A stretch of 34,138 nucleotides of DNA from Bacteroidaceae bacterium (lineage in GTDB: Bacteria; Bacteroidota; Bacteroidia; Bacteroidales; Bacteroidaceae), in assembly GCA_017447625.1 (NCBI GenBank), contig JAFSNB010000009.1, positions 1 through 34,138 on the forward strand, written 5' to 3'. Below the pieces are notes generated by a model. The model did not search any database. It worked only from the letters and a program-made list of their open reading frames with translations, and was not told the origin of the DNA. The position numbers and the translations under genes were made by a program. Shown piece after piece: positions 8,263-15,348 of the stretch (position 1 is the stretch's first letter; the number at the start of each line of letters is the position of its first letter).

Positions 8263-9461
8263 AACATCGCGCTCACACGGCGTATTCCGGCCACGAGAGC
8301 ATCTATCTCTTCTTTATTATTATAAAGGGCGAAGGAAGCCCTCACCGTACCCTCCACTCCGAGCCTGCGCATTAGCGGTTCGGCGCAGTGGTGGCCTGTG
8401 CGTACGGCGATTCCGAGCTGATCCAGCAGGGTGCCGAGGTCGAGGTGGTGAATGTTCCCGACATTGAAAGAAATAACGGGGTCTCCCGTCTCCGCTTTGT
8501 GGCCGTAGATCTGTATGTCCGGAATAGATTGCAACTGCTCCAGAGCGTATTGCGTCAGCTCTCTCTCATGGCGCTGAATGTCTGCCCATCCGATACTCTC
8601 GATAAAATCAATGGCGCGGGCCAGACCGGTCGTGGCCACGTAGTCGGGTGTGCCGGCCTCGAACTTATAGGGCAGGGAGTTGAATGTGGTTTTCTCGAAC
8701 GTCACCTTGCCTATCATTTCGCCTCCGCCCATATACGGCGGGATGCGCTCCAGCCACTCTTCCTTGCCGTAAAGCACCCCGATGCCTGTAGGCCCGTACA
8801 TCTTGTGCCCGCTGAAGGCCACGAAGTCGGCATCCAAAGCCTGAACACCCAGAGGCATGTGTGGCGCGCTCTGGGCGGCGTCAATCAGCACCGGCACGCC
8901 GTGAGCGTGTGCCATTCTGATGACATCTTCTACGGGATTCACCGTTCCGAGTACATTGCTCACATGTGCAACACTGATGATTCGTGTCTTGGGGCTTATC
9001 AACTGTTCCAAAGCCTCGATGTCCAGAGTCCCCGCATCCGTAATCGGGCATACGCGGATGGAGATGGGCTTGCGGGCTTGGAGCAACTGCCATGGCACGA
9101 TGTTCGAGTGGTGCTCCATCTCCGTAAGAATCACCTCGTCACCGGCCCTCATACATTCCTGACCGAAGGTGGCAGCTACGAGATTGATACTCTCTGTAGT
9201 ACCGCGCGTGAAGACGATTTCCGATGTGGAGCGTGCGTTGATGAAGCGGCGAACGCTCTCGCGGGCTGCTTCGTGCAGGTCTGTGGCTTTCTGACTCAGG
9301 AAATGAACTCCGCGGTGAACATTTGCGTTCACGTTATAGTATTCCTCAGTCATGGCCTCAACTACACTACGCGGCTTCTGCGTCGTGGCGGCGTTGTCAA
9401 GATATACCAGCGGATGCCCGTGTACCTCGCGTCCTAATATCGGAAATTCCTGTCTATTCAT
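8259..9461 (-). CDS. sufS: cysteine desulfurase SufS
   Basis: This 400-residue PLP enzyme removes sulfur from cysteine for Fe-S cluster assembly. It is a group II (SufS/CsdA) type: YLDNAATTQKP near the N-terminus, the EMEHHSN motif, the PLP lysine Lys220 in FSGHKMYGP, and the catalytic Cys359 in RTGHHCAEPLMRR. The length is normal. Its ATG overlaps the sufD stop (9458-9461, ATGA type), placing it last in sufC-sufD-sufS. Neither SufE nor SufU is nearby to accept the persulfide. Its 3' end overlaps the dgt stop, leaving no room for a terminator. Confidence 0.96.
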   Translation of the reverse strand: MNRQEFPILGREVHGHPLVYLDNAATTQKPRSVVEAMTEEYYNVNANVHRGVHFLSQKATDLHEAARESVRRFINARSTSEIVFTRGTTESINLVAATFGQECMRAGDEVILTEMEHHSNIVPWQLLQARKPISIRVCPITDAGTLDIEALEQLISPKTRIISVAHVSNVLGTVNPVEDVIRMAHAHGVPVLIDAAQSAPHMPLGVQALDADFVAFSGHKMYGPTGIGVLYGKEEWLERIPPYMGGGEMIGKVTFEKTTFNSLPYKFEAGTPDYVATTGLARAIDFIESIGWADIQRHERELTQYALEQLQSIPDIQIYGHKAETGDPVISFNVGNIHHLDLGTLLDQLGIAVRTGHHCAEPLMRRLGVEGTVRASFALYNNKEEIDALVAGIRRVSAMF

Positions 9462-10654
9462 TTTGTCGGACCGCAGAGTTGGCAGGTGCGGCAGTGGTTT
9501 AGATCGCCCTCGAAGCGACGGTTGGCGAGGTTGCGAAGCCAGTCGCGCAGAGGCTCAAAGGGGATTAGGTTGAGTACGTCAGCAGTAAACGCCTGTTTCA
9601 GAAGCAGACGCGCTTCGTCAGCCCCTATGCCTCGCTGCTGCATGTAGAAGAGGGCGGCCTCGTTCATCTGCCCTACGGTACTGCCGTGAGAGCATTGCAC
9701 GTCGTCAGCATATATCTCCAACATAGGCTGCGTGTAGATGCGGGCCCAGGGGGTGCAGACCAGATTGGCATTCGTCTCCTGGCTCTCTGTCTGCTGAGCC
9801 TCCTGCCTCACCAGCACCCGACCGGCAAAGGCACCCGTGGCGTGTTCATCTGCTACATATTTATATAGCTCATGGCTCTTGCAACCGGGAGCAGCATGGT
9901 CTATGAGCGTGTTGTTGTCACAATGTTGTTGTCCGTCGATGATGGCAGTTCCGAGCAACTCGGTGCTGGCTCCCTCACCGGAGAGGCGCACGTTGGTGGT
10001 GTTGCGCGTCAGTCCGCAGGTTGCCGTGAACGAAGTGTGCAGGAACCGGCCTCCGGCGCTCACATCGGCATACAGCTGGTGGAGACGGTGGCAGCGGGCA
10101 TTCGTGCGTTCTATGTCATAGACCTCCACGCTGGCCCCTTTGCCGACAAAAATCTCTGTCACTTGGGTCGTGAGGAAATCTTGGTCGTCATCGGTCTGGT
10201 CGCTCATGAGCAGGCTCACTTCGGCCCCCTCCTCAACAACAACGATGAGACGGCGGTTTTGCATCAGAGGCACAGTTGAGTGCAGCTGGCGTGTCAGACG
10301 TATAGGCTGCTGCCGGCGTTCGCCTGCCGGGATGTGAACCACCGTCAGTTCCTGTGCCAGCATCGTGTTCAGAGCCGTTATAGCATCGTCGTTCACGTCT
10401 GCCAGAGTTCCGTAGCGGCTGGCCACGACATCAGGAATAGTCTGTTGGCTAAGCGGCGTATCCAGTTTCAGTCCGTATTCGGGCGCGAAGGCAGAGGCCA
10501 CGTCTGTGTATTTGTATCTCTCCACACGCTTCGTTGGGAAACCGAGCCGGGCAAACGCCTCGGCAGCGGCTTCGCGGCACGAGTTCAGCAGCGGCAGGCT
10601 GTTGGAGTCAATCAGCGCGCGCTGTTCTTGGAAGAGTTCGAGATACTGGTTCAT
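9458..10654 (-). CDS. sufD: Fe-S cluster assembly scaffold protein SufD
   Basis: This 398-residue member of the SufB/SufD beta-helix family is expected to form the SufBC2D scaffold with SufC and SufB. The N-terminal helical part carries FPTKRVERYKYTDV, typical of SufD. The C-terminal core shows DVQCSHGSTVGQMNEAALFYMQQRG with the conserved Cys and His, followed by the LLLKQAFTADVL helix. It overlaps sufC upstream and sufS downstream by 4 bases each, implying translational coupling. The C-terminus ends in CRTCQLC, three Cys of a kind seen in some Bacteroidetes SufD proteins. The SufB partner is not encoded in this window. Confidence 0.93.
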   Translation of the reverse strand: MNQYLELFQEQRALIDSNSLPLLNSCREAAAEAFARLGFPTKRVERYKYTDVASAFAPEYGLKLDTPLSQQTIPDVVASRYGTLADVNDDAITALNTMLAQELTVVHIPAGERRQQPIRLTRQLHSTVPLMQNRRLIVVVEEGAEVSLLMSDQTDDDQDFLTTQVTEIFVGKGASVEVYDIERTNARCHRLHQLYADVSAGGRFLHTSFTATCGLTRNTTNVRLSGEGASTELLGTAIIDGQQHCDNNTLIDHAAPGCKSHELYKYVADEHATGAFAGRVLVRQEAQQTESQETNANLVCTPWARIYTQPMLEIYADDVQCSHGSTVGQMNEAALFYMQQRGIGADEARLLLKQAFTADVLNLIPFEPLRDWLRNLANRRFEGDLNHCRTCQLCGPTK

Positions 10655-11397
10655 AGAGTTTCTTTTATCCAGTCGAAACCGCGTTGCTCTATCTCTGTGG
10701 CCAGTTCGGGACCGCCGGTCTTGACTATGCGCCCGTCAATAAGCACATGCACGATGTCGGGACGAATATAATCCAGCAGACGCTGGTAGTGAGTGATGAC
10801 TATGGCGCTGGTGTCTTCCTTGCGCAGACGGTTGAAGCCCTCGCCAACAATGCGCAAGGCATCTACGTCAAGTCCAGAGTCTGTCTCGTCGAGGATGGCT
10901 AAAGACGGCTCCAGCATAGCCATCTGGAATATCTCGTTGCGTTTGCGCTCGCCACCGCTGAACCCTTCGTTCACGCCTCGGTTGGCCAGACGACTGTCCA
11001 GACCGACCAGCTTGCGCTTCTCCTGCATCAGAGTGCGGAACTCAGAAGCTCCGATAGGCTCCTGACCGCTGGCCTTGCGCTTGGCGTTGATGGCGGCTCG
11101 CATAAAATTGAACATCATCACTCCGGGAATCTCCACAGGCTGCTGGAAAGAGAGGAAGATGCCTTCGTGAGCGCGTTCGTCGGGAGACATCGTCAGCAGG
11201 TCTTTGCCGCGGTAAGTCACGCTCCCCTCTGTCACGGTGTATGCCGGATGGCCCGCCATGACGTACGAGAGAGTGGATTTGCCAGCTCCGTTCAGCCCCA
11301 TCAGCGCGTGGATCTCACCCGGCTTTACAGTCAGGTCAATCCCTTTCAGTATCTCTTTGCCGCCCACAGAGGCGTGCAGGTTTCTAATTTGAAGCAT
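10651..11397 (-). CDS. sufC: Fe-S assembly ATPase SufC
   Basis: This 248-residue ABC-type ATPase powers the Suf scaffold in the cytoplasm. The Walker A motif is GLNGAGKST (34-42), the signature is FSGGERKRNEI, Walker B reads LAILDETDSGLD, and the switch His is in VITHYQRLL. The FSGGE signature and DETDSGLD are typical of SufC rather than transporter ATPases. It starts 7 bases after the hisG stop and its end overlaps the sufD start by 4 bases. SufC usually follows sufB; here hisG takes that position. Confidence 0.96.
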   Translation of the reverse strand: MLQIRNLHASVGGKEILKGIDLTVKPGEIHALMGLNGAGKSTLSYVMAGHPAYTVTEGSVTYRGKDLLTMSPDERAHEGIFLSFQQPVEIPGVMMFNFMRAAINAKRKASGQEPIGASEFRTLMQEKRKLVGLDSRLANRGVNEGFSGGERKRNEIFQMAMLEPSLAILDETDSGLDVDALRIVGEGFNRLRKEDTSAIVITHYQRLLDYIRPDIVHVLIDGRIVKTGGPELATEIEQRGFDWIKETL

Positions 11398-11404
11398 AAA
11401 AAAA

Positions 11405-12325
11405 CTATAAAATCATTTTCTCAATCGGGATAACCAGGATGCCTTGGGCTCCGAGGGCTTTGAGCTGGGAAATAACTTGCCAGAAACGGCCCTCGTCAAT
11501 CACCGTGTGGACGCTGTTCCAGCCGGGTGTGGCCAACGGCATTACAGTCGGGCTCTTGGCACCTGGCAATACAGCTATAATCTCTTCGAGACGCTCAGAT
11601 GGCACATTCATCAACACATACTTCTTGTCCTCGGCGGCCTTAACAGCCTCGATACGGAAGAGCAGGTCCTGAAGGATTGTGCGCTTCTCCTCGTCCAAGT
11701 TCGGGGTGGCGATCAGCAGGGCCTCGCTCTGCATCACGGTCTCCACCTCGCTGAGGTTATTACTTACCAGCGTACTGCCGCTGCTAACGATGTCAAAGAT
11801 GGCATCCGAGAGGCCTATGCCCGGAGAGATCTCCACAGAGCCTGTGATGACGTGGATTTCGGCCTTCACACCTTTGTCGTTCAGGTACTTGCGCAGGATA
11901 TTGGGATAGCTCGTGGCTATCTTCTTGCCCTCGAACCACTCCACACCCGAGTAGGGGATAGACTTGGGGATGGCCAAAGAGAGGCGGCAGCGGCTGAAAC
12001 CGAGCCTGCGAACGGTCTCCACGTTCTCTCCGCGCTCCACCATCTCGTTCTCTCCAACGATGCCGAGGTCTGCAACGCCCGTAGCCACGGACTGTGGGAT
12101 GTCGTCGTCGCGGAGGTAAAGCACCTCAATCGGGAAGTTGGGCGACTGCACCAGAAGTGTTCGCTTGCTGGACGGAATCTTTATGCCAGCCTCTGACAGA
12201 AGCGCTATCGTGTCCTCATAAAGGCGCCCTTTTGACTGTACTGCAATACGTATCAGAGACCCACCCCCAGCCCCTCCCGTAATGGAGGGGCGCTGCTGGC
12301 GCGATGTATTTTCTTTGTTGCTCAT
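11405..12325 (-). CDS. hisG: ATP phosphoribosyltransferase, long form
   Basis: This 306-residue enzyme catalyses the first step of histidine synthesis, joining ATP and PRPP. The catalytic part starts at IRIAVQSKGRLYEDT (about residue 25), carries VADLGIVGENE, and has the PRPP-binding segment DAIFDIVSSGSTLVSNNL. The C-terminal about 75 residues (VLMNVPSERLEEIIAVLPG...) form the ACT-like regulatory domain for histidine feedback. The first 23 residues are unusual: about 11-22 are encoded by a GC-rich palindrome (12261-12294). No Met lies between that and the catalytic core, so the ATG at 12323-12325 is the only start. No other his gene is present. sufC follows after 7 bases. Confidence 0.95.
   Translation of the reverse strand: MSNKENTSRQQRPSITGGAGGGSLIRIAVQSKGRLYEDTIALLSEAGIKIPSSKRTLLVQSPNFPIEVLYLRDDDIPQSVATGVADLGIVGENEMVERGENVETVRRLGFSRCRLSLAIPKSIPYSGVEWFEGKKIATSYPNILRKYLNDKGVKAEIHVITGSVEISPGIGLSDAIFDIVSSGSTLVSNNLSEVETVMQSEALLIATPNLDEEKRTILQDLLFRIEAVKAAEDKKYVLMNVPSERLEEIIAVLPGAKSPTVMPLATPGWNSVHTVIDEGRFWQVISQLKALGAQGILVIPIEKMIL
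12261..12294. repeat. GC-rich palindrome within the 5' coding end of hisG
   Basis: An 8-base stem GCCCCTCC (12270-12277) pairs with GGAGGGGC (12284-12291) around a CGTAAT loop, flanked by a C/G-run. It is translated in frame as RPSITGGAGGGS-like residues that a normal HisG lacks. A GCTGGCGCGATG motif at 12295-12306 is shared with the intergenic repeats at 6072 and 15102. Confidence 0.6.
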
Positions 12326-12342
12326 AATACCTTTAATTTATA

Positions 12343-12474
12343 TTTAATCGAATAACCGAAAGGCCATTTTTTCTCTGAAAATCTCTCTTTTCTCTTTTCT
12401 TTTGTTCTCTTTTTTTCGCCTTCGCTCAACAATTCGTCTCTCCCCAACACCCCCTCCGGGGGGCAGGGGGCCTA
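12343..12474 (-). repeat. dispersed repeat, copy 1 (starts at a TAG stop)
   Basis: Read on the minus strand this element begins with the TAG stop of the glycosyltransferase (12472-12474) and ends at GATTAAA (12343-12349), 18 bases before hisG. It has a GC palindrome, a conserved block GGGGAGAGACGAATTGTTGA, an A/G-rich purine run, and a TTTCGGTTATTCGATTAAA tail. It matches 20095-20237 along its length. Confidence 0.8.
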
Positions 12475-13653
12475 CGGCAACACAAGCTCCTTAATAGATG
12501 GATATATAAGTCCGATTATGGCGGTGTGTCCCTGATCATGGCGACTGGCCATAATCTCTAATATGTTACGGACCGAATATGAGTCTGTGTCGAACACCAC
12601 GCAGTCGGGTTCGGTGGAGCTGTCTGTTTGCTCGAATGGGTTGTCGCTGCGGCTGAGTTTCCAACTATCATGACTGCAAGCCTGCAGAGCCTCCCAGCCC
12701 TCGTCGCTGCCGAAGAACGTAATCCGCAGGTTCGCGGGGACGTACGAGTAGTTTATGAAATGCCCGTGACTAAGGCCGTTCAGCCGTCGCCAGAGCCGCG
12801 TGATAGCCTTCCACATGAATCCTATGGCGGCACGTCCTCCCACGGCGAGGCGAACCAGAAGTGTCGTCAAGCGGTATTTATTTGCAAAATGCTTGTTGAA
12901 GAAGATTAGCATAGCAGCATAGAAGCGCTGCACATATCGATAGGAGGACTTCTGAGTGCTCTCGCCTTTGTAATGCAGGATGCGGCAGGGCAGATACCAG
13001 TTCTCCCAACCTGCCTGCATAAGGCAATAGGAGAGGTCTATGTCCTCGCCGTACATGAAATAGTCTTCGTCCATCAGCCCCACCTGCTCCAGAGCTTCGC
13101 GCCTTGCCATCAGAAAAGCTCCCGAGATAACTTCAATCTGGTTCGGCTGGGCGGGATCCAGATGCCCCATGTAGTAGCGTCCGAAACGTGGACTTGTAGG
13201 GAAGGCTGCACACAGACCGGACATCTTGTAGAAAGCTGTAGAAGGAGTGGGCAGTCCGCGTCGGCTTTCGCGTGCGAAGCCTCCGTCGCGGTCGTGCATC
13301 GCCACACCGAGCGCTCCGGCTTTGGGGTGAGTATCCAGAAAACCTATGCATGTGCGCAGAACATCTTCGCCAATAACGGTATCTGGATTCAGCAGCAGCA
13401 CATAGCGGCCTGAGCTTTGGCGGATAGCCATGTTATTTGCCCGGGAAAAGCCCACATTCTCGGTGTTAGCTATCACATGTACGTCCGGGAAGTTCGCCTT
13501 TATGCGTTCAACCGTGTCGTCCGTTGAGGCGTTATCCACAACCCACACGTCCACATCCAGACCCTCCGAGGCTCGGGCCACGGAGCGCAGGCACTGTTCC
13601 ACAAACGCCTGCACATTATAGCTTACTATTATTATGGATAAAGAAGAAGACAT
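12472..13653 (-). CDS. family 2 glycosyltransferase
   Basis: This 393-residue GT-A glycosyltransferase probably acts in cell-surface polysaccharide synthesis. Motifs include SLSIIIVSYN at the start, VVDNASTDDT for the nucleotide-sugar region, LLLNPDT in the DxD position, and SGAFLMARREAL with YGEDIDLSYCLMQAGW in the acceptor/catalytic part. About 80 C-terminal residues (from about 310) form an additional domain that I do not recognise. An upstream ATG would add 16 residues. I chose the ATG at 13651-13653 because it overlaps the upstream stop as TAATG and gives a clean family N-terminus. Its TAG stop is the first triplet of a dispersed repeat. The donor sugar is unknown. Confidence 0.9.
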   Translation of the reverse strand: MSSSLSIIIVSYNVQAFVEQCLRSVARASEGLDVDVWVVDNASTDDTVERIKANFPDVHVIANTENVGFSRANNMAIRQSSGRYVLLLNPDTVIGEDVLRTCIGFLDTHPKAGALGVAMHDRDGGFARESRRGLPTPSTAFYKMSGLCAAFPTSPRFGRYYMGHLDPAQPNQIEVISGAFLMARREALEQVGLMDEDYFMYGEDIDLSYCLMQAGWENWYLPCRILHYKGESTQKSSYRYVQRFYAAMLIFFNKHFANKYRLTTLLVRLAVGGRAAIGFMWKAITRLWRRLNGLSHGHFINYSYVPANLRITFFGSDEGWEALQACSHDSWKLSRSDNPFEQTDSSTEPDCVVFDTDSYSVRNILEIMASRHDQGHTAIIGLIYPSIKELVLP

Positions 13654-14033
13654 TATATAAAAAATAACCCCACAAGACACATCAGAGCCAAATAGCCGCA
13701 TGTTACGCCTGTGGAGAATCCGTAATATATTATTGTGTTTATGAGCAGAGCGCTGCCAATCATCGCCAACTGCAATGTGGCAACCGCCTGTAGGCCGGCT
13801 TCTGAGGCCTCTGCCTTCTCACGCATCTTTGGGAATGTGGGCAGTTTCAGACCCAGAGGCAGAGCCGTAACTGTCAGCAGCACAGCCACTACGCCCAACC
13901 AGTATTCAGCCAGCGGTGACACCAGAAATACAGGGTGATCCAGCACGCCGCACTCACACAAAAGAGCCAGCACCACTGCCACACCTATATATCCGGCCAT
14001 CTGCCATCTAATATTTTTATTATTTAGTTTCAT
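13653..14033 (-). CDS. small membrane protein of unknown function
   Basis: This 126-residue protein has about four hydrophobic helices (near 12-28, 38-60, 83-103 and 106-126). A short charged loop in the middle contains KLPTFPKMREKAEASEAG. I do not recognise a named domain. It lies between recR and the glycosyltransferase on the same strand, and its stop overlaps the glycosyltransferase start as TAATG, so the two are translationally coupled. The ATG at 14031-14033 follows a repeat-filled 190-base gap after recR. A role linked to the glycosyltransferase is a guess from coupling only. Confidence 0.78.
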   Translation of the reverse strand: MKLNNKNIRWQMAGYIGVAVVLALLCECGVLDHPVFLVSPLAEYWLGVVAVLLTVTALPLGLKLPTFPKMREKAEASEAGLQAVATLQLAMIGSALLINTIIYYGFSTGVTCGYLALMCLVGLFFI

Positions 14034-14162
14034 CCGATATAATTTACTATTTGACGATTTACGATTTACGATTTACGATTTATTTACGATTGAGTTATTT
14101 AACTATTTAGGCTGCGCGCAGCTCTAATCTCTAATCTTTAATCTCTAATCTTTCAGCGGTCG
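14034..14162. repeat. AT-rich iterated intergenic repeat
   Basis: This part of the gap between recR and the small membrane protein gene contains TTTACGAT iterations (14041-14096) that match 6009-6056. A GGCTGCGCGC motif and TCTAATCT iterations follow. No promoter box is seen. Confidence 0.6.
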
Positions 14163-14226
14163 GGCCGCCCATTTTTTCTCTGAAAATCTCTCTTTTCTTT
14201 TTTCTCTTCTTCTCTTTTCTCTCCTA
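14163..14226 (-). repeat. dispersed repeat, partial copy 3 (starts at the recR TAG stop)
   Basis: On the minus strand the recR stop TAG (14224-14226) is followed directly by the A/G-rich run and the block GAGATTTTCAGAGAAAAAAT, matching the 3' half of the copy at 12343-12474. The GC palindrome part is absent. Confidence 0.6.
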
Positions 14227-14829
14227 CATGACGAACTCTACCCTATTCACTATAGATCGCCCCAGTGTCACCTCGTCTGTATATTGCAGCTGGTCGTTCT
14301 GTGCCACGCCGCGTGCAATCGTCGTGATGCGCACGTCGCAGCCCGCCAGTTTGCGGTAGATATAGAAGTCTGTCGTGTCGCCCTCCATAGTCGGACTCAG
14401 CGCCAGAATCACCTCCTTTATGCCGCCGCCCTCGACGCGCTCCACGAGGCTCTGGATCTGAAGGTCGCTCGGCCCGATGCCGTCCATCGGCGAGATAACG
14501 CCGCCCAGTACGTGATAGACACCACGGAACTGCTGCGTCTGCTCTATGGCCATCACGTCCTGCACGTTTTCCACCACGCACACCGTTGCGTGGTCGCGCT
14601 GCGGATTCGCACAGATACTGCACTGCTCCTCGTCAGATATGTTGTGGCACACGGTGCAGTACTTCACGTTGTCCGCCAGCTCCGTCAGCGCATCCGCAAA
14701 TGCATGGATGTCCTCACGGTCGCGGCGCAGCAGATGCAAGGTTAAGCGCATCGCCGTCTTCCGTCCGATGCCTGGCAAGAGGCTGAACTGATCGACTGCG
14801 CGCTCCAGATATAGTGATGGTATTTCCAT
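14224..14829 (-). CDS. recR: recombination mediator RecR
   Basis: This 201-residue protein acts with RecO/RecF in loading RecA at gaps. It has an N-terminal helix-hairpin-helix ([12 protein letters not shown]), a C4 zinc finger with Cys58, Cys61, Cys70 and Cys73, and a Toprim domain starting [15 protein letters not shown] Walker-like [12 protein letters not shown] segment and the C-terminal [10 protein letters not shown] complete it. The length is normal. The ATG (14827-14829) lies only 8 bases after the -7 box, so the transcript is probably nearly leaderless. It is the first gene of a run that continues with the membrane protein, glycosyltransferase, hisG and suf genes. Confidence 0.96.
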   Translation of the reverse strand: MEIPSLYLERAVDQFSLLPGIGRKTAMRLTLHLLRRDREDIHAFADALTELADNVKYCTVCHNISDEEQCSICANPQRDHATVCVVENVQDVMAIEQTQQFRGVYHVLGGVISPMDGIGPSDLQIQSLVERVEGGGIKEVILALSPTMEGDTTDFYIYRKLAGCDVRITTIARGVAQNDQLQYTDEVTLGRSIVNRVEFVM

Positions 14830-14837
14830 TTCGGGCG

Positions 14838-14845
14838 CAAAGGTA
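14838..14845 (-). promoter_or_regulatory. -7 box of the recR promoter
   Basis: TACCTTTG on the minus strand ends 8 bases before the recR ATG. No good -33 TTTG is present at the right distance, only a T-run. Confidence 0.6.
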
Positions 14846-14929
14846 CGGCTTTTCTCTCAAAAAAACTTTTTTTTATATTTATTTTTCATTTTTTTTCTCT
14901 TTTCTCTTTTCTCTTTTCTCCAAAATTCG

Positions 14930-14937
14930 TACCTTTG
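14930..14937 (+). promoter_or_regulatory. -7 box of the tRNA-Pro promoter
   Basis: TACCTTTG lies 11 bases before the tRNA 5' end, preceded at about 20 bases by TTTC-containing pyrimidine runs. The spacing fits a transcript starting just before the mature tRNA. Confidence 0.6.
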
Positions 14938-14948
14938 CGCCCGCTTTC

Positions 14949-15021
14949 CGGGGTGTAGCGCAGTTGGTAGCGCACCTGGTTTGGGACCAGGTGGTCGCCC
15001 GTTCGAGTCGGGTCACCCCGA
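14949..15021 (+). tRNA. tRNA-Pro (anticodon TGG)
   Basis: A complete 73-base cloverleaf. The acceptor stem is CGGGGTG/CACCCCG, the D-stem GCGC/GCGC, and the anticodon stem CCTGG/CCAGG with loop TTTGGGA, giving anticodon TGG. The T-stem is GCCCG/CGGGT with loop TTCGAGT. The discriminator is A and CCA is not encoded, so it must be added after transcription. Confidence 0.97.
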
Positions 15022-15035
15022 CAAACAAAGCAAAG

Positions 15036-15067
15036 AGAGAGGGCGCGTCAACAGACACACCCTCTCT
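15036..15067 (+). terminator. possible hairpin terminator after tRNA-Pro
   Basis: An 8-base stem AGAGAGGG (15036-15043) pairs with CCCTCTCT (15060-15067) around a 16-base loop, 14 bases after the tRNA. Only a short T/A tail follows, so it is a weak intrinsic terminator at best. Confidence 0.4.
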
Positions 15068-15348
15068 TAATTCATAATTAATAATGCATAATGCATAATT
15101 AGCTGGCGCGATGCTTGGGATTTTTCACATGTAATTATCATTAATTTGTCCATATAATTATTCATTAATGATAAATTAACGGGTTAATTAACGGCAATTA
15201 ATGTTGAATAATAAACCCGTAAAATCCGTGTAATCCGTTGTTTGGGAAATAATTCGTTTTATTAGTGAGATTACTGCGTTCCTCGTGGGTCTGCGACAAA
15301 TCTCGTGTTCGTTTATCGTTATTACGCTGGCCGCCCAACTGTCAATTG
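15068..15348. repeat. intergenic mosaic of repeat modules
   Basis: No gene is seen. The stretch begins with ATAATGCATAATG iterations and then the GCTGGCGCGATG block (15102-15113 onward, like 6072). It has a 22-base block at 15222-15243 and a 26-base block at 15284-15309 that are identical to 6230-6251 and 6188-6213, but in the opposite order. It ends with TCAATTG iterations that run into the next gene's stop. Confidence 0.7.

Noticed and set aside
8388-9437. Long plus-strand open frame of 349 codons
   Set aside because: It is antisense to sufS, whose motifs and catalytic residues are unmistakable. The antisense product has no recognisable domain.
12472-13701. Glycosyltransferase starting at 13701
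   Set aside because: The extra 16 residues (MRLFGSDVSC...) are the out-of-frame end of the upstream gene. The ATG at 13651-13653 gives a TAATG overlap and the normal family start.
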